Positions 30,673 through 32,034 of a DNA stretch of 32,034 bases are shown one piece after another. The position numbers and the translations under genes were made by a program. The stretch is from Prevotellaceae bacterium UBA1075 (GTDB lineage: Bacteria; Bacteroidota; Bacteroidia; Bacteroidales; Bacteroidaceae): contig DCCS01000044.1 of assembly GCA_002316015.1 (NCBI GenBank), positions 20,529 through 52,562 of the forward strand. Reading direction: 5' to 3'. The number at the start of each line of letters is the position of its first letter. Positions within the stretch are counted from its first letter, which is position 1. The notes beneath the pieces were generated by a model, which was not told the origin of the DNA, made no database searches, and worked only from the letters and a program-made list of their open reading frames with translations.

Positions 30673-31695
30673 ATGAACAACGTATTCGTATATTGCGAGA
30701 TAGAAGGCACAAAAGTGGCCGAGGTGAGCCAGGAACTGCTGACCAAGGGCCGCAAACTGGCCGACACGCTGGGCGTGCAACTGGAGGCCGTCGCCGCAGG
30801 AAGCGGCATTACCGGCCATGTGGAAGAGCAAATCGTCCCCTATGGCGTGGACTGCCTGCACATCTTCGACGCGCCCGGACTGGCCCCCTACACCTCCAAG
30901 CCCCACACCGCTGTGCTGGTGAACCTCTTCAAGCGGGAGCGTCCGCAGATTTGTCTGATGGGTGCCGACGTGGTGGGACGCGACCTGGGGCCGCGTGTGA
31001 GCTCGGCTCTGCACAGCGGCCTGACCGCTGACTGCACGGCCCTGGAGATAGGGCCGCACGATGACAAGAAACTGGGCAAGCACTATGAGAACCTGCTCTA
31101 CCAGATACGCCCTGCCTTTGGCGGCAACATTGTGGCCACCATCGTCAACCCCGAGAACCGCCCGCAGATGGCCACCGTGCGCAGCGGCGTGATGAAGGCC
31201 GAGGTGCTTGACAAGGACTACAAGGGACAGGTCATCGTCGAGGATGTGGCTAAGTATGTGCCCGAAACCGAGTATGTGACCCGCGTGCTCGACCGTCATG
31301 TGGAGGCTGCGAAGAACAACCTGAAGGGTGCGTCCATCATCGTGGCTGGCGGTTACGGGGTAGGGTCGCGCGAGGGGTTCGGCCTGCTGTATGACCTGGC
31401 GCATGTGCTGCATGCCGAGGTGGGCGCAAGCCGTGCGGCCGTGGACGCCGGGTTCTGCGACCATGACCTGCAGATAGGCCAGACGGGGGTGACCGTGCGG
31501 CCCAAGGTGTATATCGCATGTGGCATCAGCGGCGCCATACAGCATGTGGCCGGAATGAAAGAGAGCGGCATCATCATCAGCATCAACAGCGACGAGAACG
31601 CGCCCATCAACCAGATTGCTGACTATGTGATCAACGGTACGGTGGAGGAAGTGTTGCCAAAACTGATTAAGTATTACAAACAGAACAGCAAATAA
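30673..31695 (+). CDS. etfA: Electron transfer flavoprotein, alpha subunit
   Basis: Partner of EtfB, binding the FAD that shuttles electrons. The 340-residue product has an N-terminal AANT domain (about 1-190) and a C-terminal FAD-binding domain with GYGVGSREGF, EVGASRAAVDAGF, QIGQTGVTVRPKVYIACGIS GAIQH and INSDENAPINQIADY, the family signature. GGAGGAGGAAGG precedes the ATG, a good Shine-Dalgarno for this organism. The long open frame on the opposite strand is a shadow. Confidence 0.97.
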   Translation: MNNVFVYCEIEGTKVAEVSQELLTKGRKLADTLGVQLEAVAAGSGITGHVEEQIVPYGVDCLHIFDAPGLAPYTSKPHTAVLVNLFKRERPQICLMGADVVGRDLGPRVSSALHSGLTADCTALEIGPHDDKKLGKHYENLLYQIRPAFGGNIVATIVNPENRPQMATVRSGVMKAEVLDKDYKGQVIVEDVAKYVPETEYVTRVLDRHVEAAKNNLKGASIIVAGGYGVGSREGFGLLYDLAHVLHAEVGASRAAVDAGFCDHDLQIGQTGVTVRPKVYIACGISGAIQHVAGMKESGIIISINSDENAPINQIADYVINGTVEEVLPKLIKYYKQNSK

Positions 31696-31834
31696 GGATT
31701 GTACATTGTGGTCATATGGTTTTACGATTACACGGTTGCGCGGTTTGTCGCCAGACAGCCATCTTGGCCGTAAGACCGCAAAACCGGACAAACATAAAAC
31801 CGCAAGAACACACATCCGCAAAACCACATAAGAA
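31696..31834 (+). other. etfA to acyl-CoA dehydrogenase spacer with short repeats
   Basis: This 139-nt spacer is long for a tightly coupled operon. CCGCAAAACC occurs at 31776-31785 and 31816-31825, with a related AAAACCGCAAG at 31796-31806. Upstream, complementary-looking GGTTTTACG (31719) and CGGTTT runs could pair with them. It may be a regulatory or processing region; no TAnnTTTG box was found. Confidence 0.4.
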
Positions 31835-32034
31835 ATGGCAAACTACTATAGCGACAGGAAAGAGATAAGGTTTGAGCTGGAGAACAGTCCGCTGATGCAG
31901 CGCATCGTAGAGCTCAAGGAGCGCGCCTATGAGGACAAAGACCAGTATGACGAGGCACCCCAGGACTTTGCGGATGCCATGGACAACTACGAGCGTGTAC
32001 TGGACGTGGTGGGCGACATCACCGCCAACGTGAT
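31835..32034 (+). CDS. Acyl-CoA dehydrogenase, N-terminal part (cut by window end)
   Basis: The first 66 codons give MANYYSDRKEIRFELENSPL, then VELKERAYEDKDQYDEAPQD, DNYERVLDVVGDI, the N-terminal helical region of the acyl-CoA dehydrogenase type linked to etfBA in Bacteroidales. This enzyme oxidises acyl-CoA or, working in reverse, reduces an enoyl-CoA, exchanging electrons with EtfAB. The FAD site and catalytic Glu lie beyond the window. The identification rests on the short N-terminus and the operon position. Confidence 0.85.
   Translation, partial: MANYYSDRKEIRFELENSPLMQRIVELKERAYEDKDQYDEAPQDFADAMDNYERVLDVVGDITANV

Noticed and set aside
30646..31827. 393-aa open frame on the minus strand over etfA
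   Set aside because: Shadow of the GC-rich third positions of etfA; its composition (His, Gln, Val rich) is typical of antisense frames.
1..32034. tRNA, rRNA, prophage or transposase genes
   Set aside because: No cloverleaf with a T-loop consensus, no rRNA-like stretch and no recombinase or transposase motif was seen on reading both strands.

Overview
The window reads as chromosomal DNA of a Bacteroidota bacterium, most likely order Bacteroidales and close to Prevotellaceae. The basis is threefold. Several genes have the Bacteroidota promoter form TTTG, about 19-20 nt, TAnnTTTG. Translation leaders are A-rich, mostly without a Shine-Dalgarno sequence. Protein details also fit: the r-protein start sequences, the acyl-CoA dehydrogenase N-terminus, and a GH5 enzyme with a sorting-type C-terminal tail. 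Species level cannot be fixed from the sequence alone.

Region 1 (about 420-18520, all on the minus strand) is one continuous str-S10-spc-alpha super-operon of 33 genes. In transcription order it reads rpsL, rpsG, fusA, rpsJ, rplC, rplD, rplW, rplB, rpsS, rplV, rpsC, rplP, rpmC, rpsQ, rplN, rplX, rplE, rpsN, rpsH, rplF, rplR, rpsE, rpmD, rplO, secY, map, infA, rpmJ, rpsM, rpsK, rpsD, rpoA, rplQ. There is no tuf after fusA and no adk between secY and map. A TACCTTTG promoter box lies upstream of rpsL and a strong hairpin terminator follows rplQ. Only two internal gaps exceed 60 nt: rpsL-rpsG (135 nt) and fusA-rpsJ (102 nt, with a long hairpin). Together the genes encode ribosomal proteins, EF-G, IF-1, the SecY translocon, methionine aminopeptidase and the RNA polymerase alpha subunit.

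Region 2 (18432-23750) starts with about 1 kb of non-coding DNA carrying palindromes and a promoter. On the plus strand follow an exported alkaline phosphatase and an exported GH43 glycosidase (probably one transcript), an Ala/Lys/Glu-rich lipoprotein, and exodeoxyribonuclease III (xth).

Region 3 (23751-29448) is an accessory patch. It has about 760 bp of structured intergenic DNA with a 20-bp perfect inverted repeat and a 16-bp perfect stem, an 845-aa secreted GH5 enzyme with a CBM6-like domain (minus), a family-2-type glycosyltransferase (plus) and a core-2/I-branching type glycosyltransferase (minus). Between the GH5 and glycosyltransferase genes is a decayed, inverted second copy of the xth 5' end with its whole upstream region.

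Region 4 (29449-32034) is a plus-strand operon, etfB-etfA-acyl-CoA dehydrogenase (cut by the window end), driven by a near-perfect Bacteroidota promoter.

I found no CRISPR, prophage, transposase, tRNA or rRNA, and no convincing new multi-gene system. The most interesting signals are the inverted duplication with reciprocal decay (22760-23112 versus 27185-27568) and several unexplained dyad-symmetric intergenic elements.
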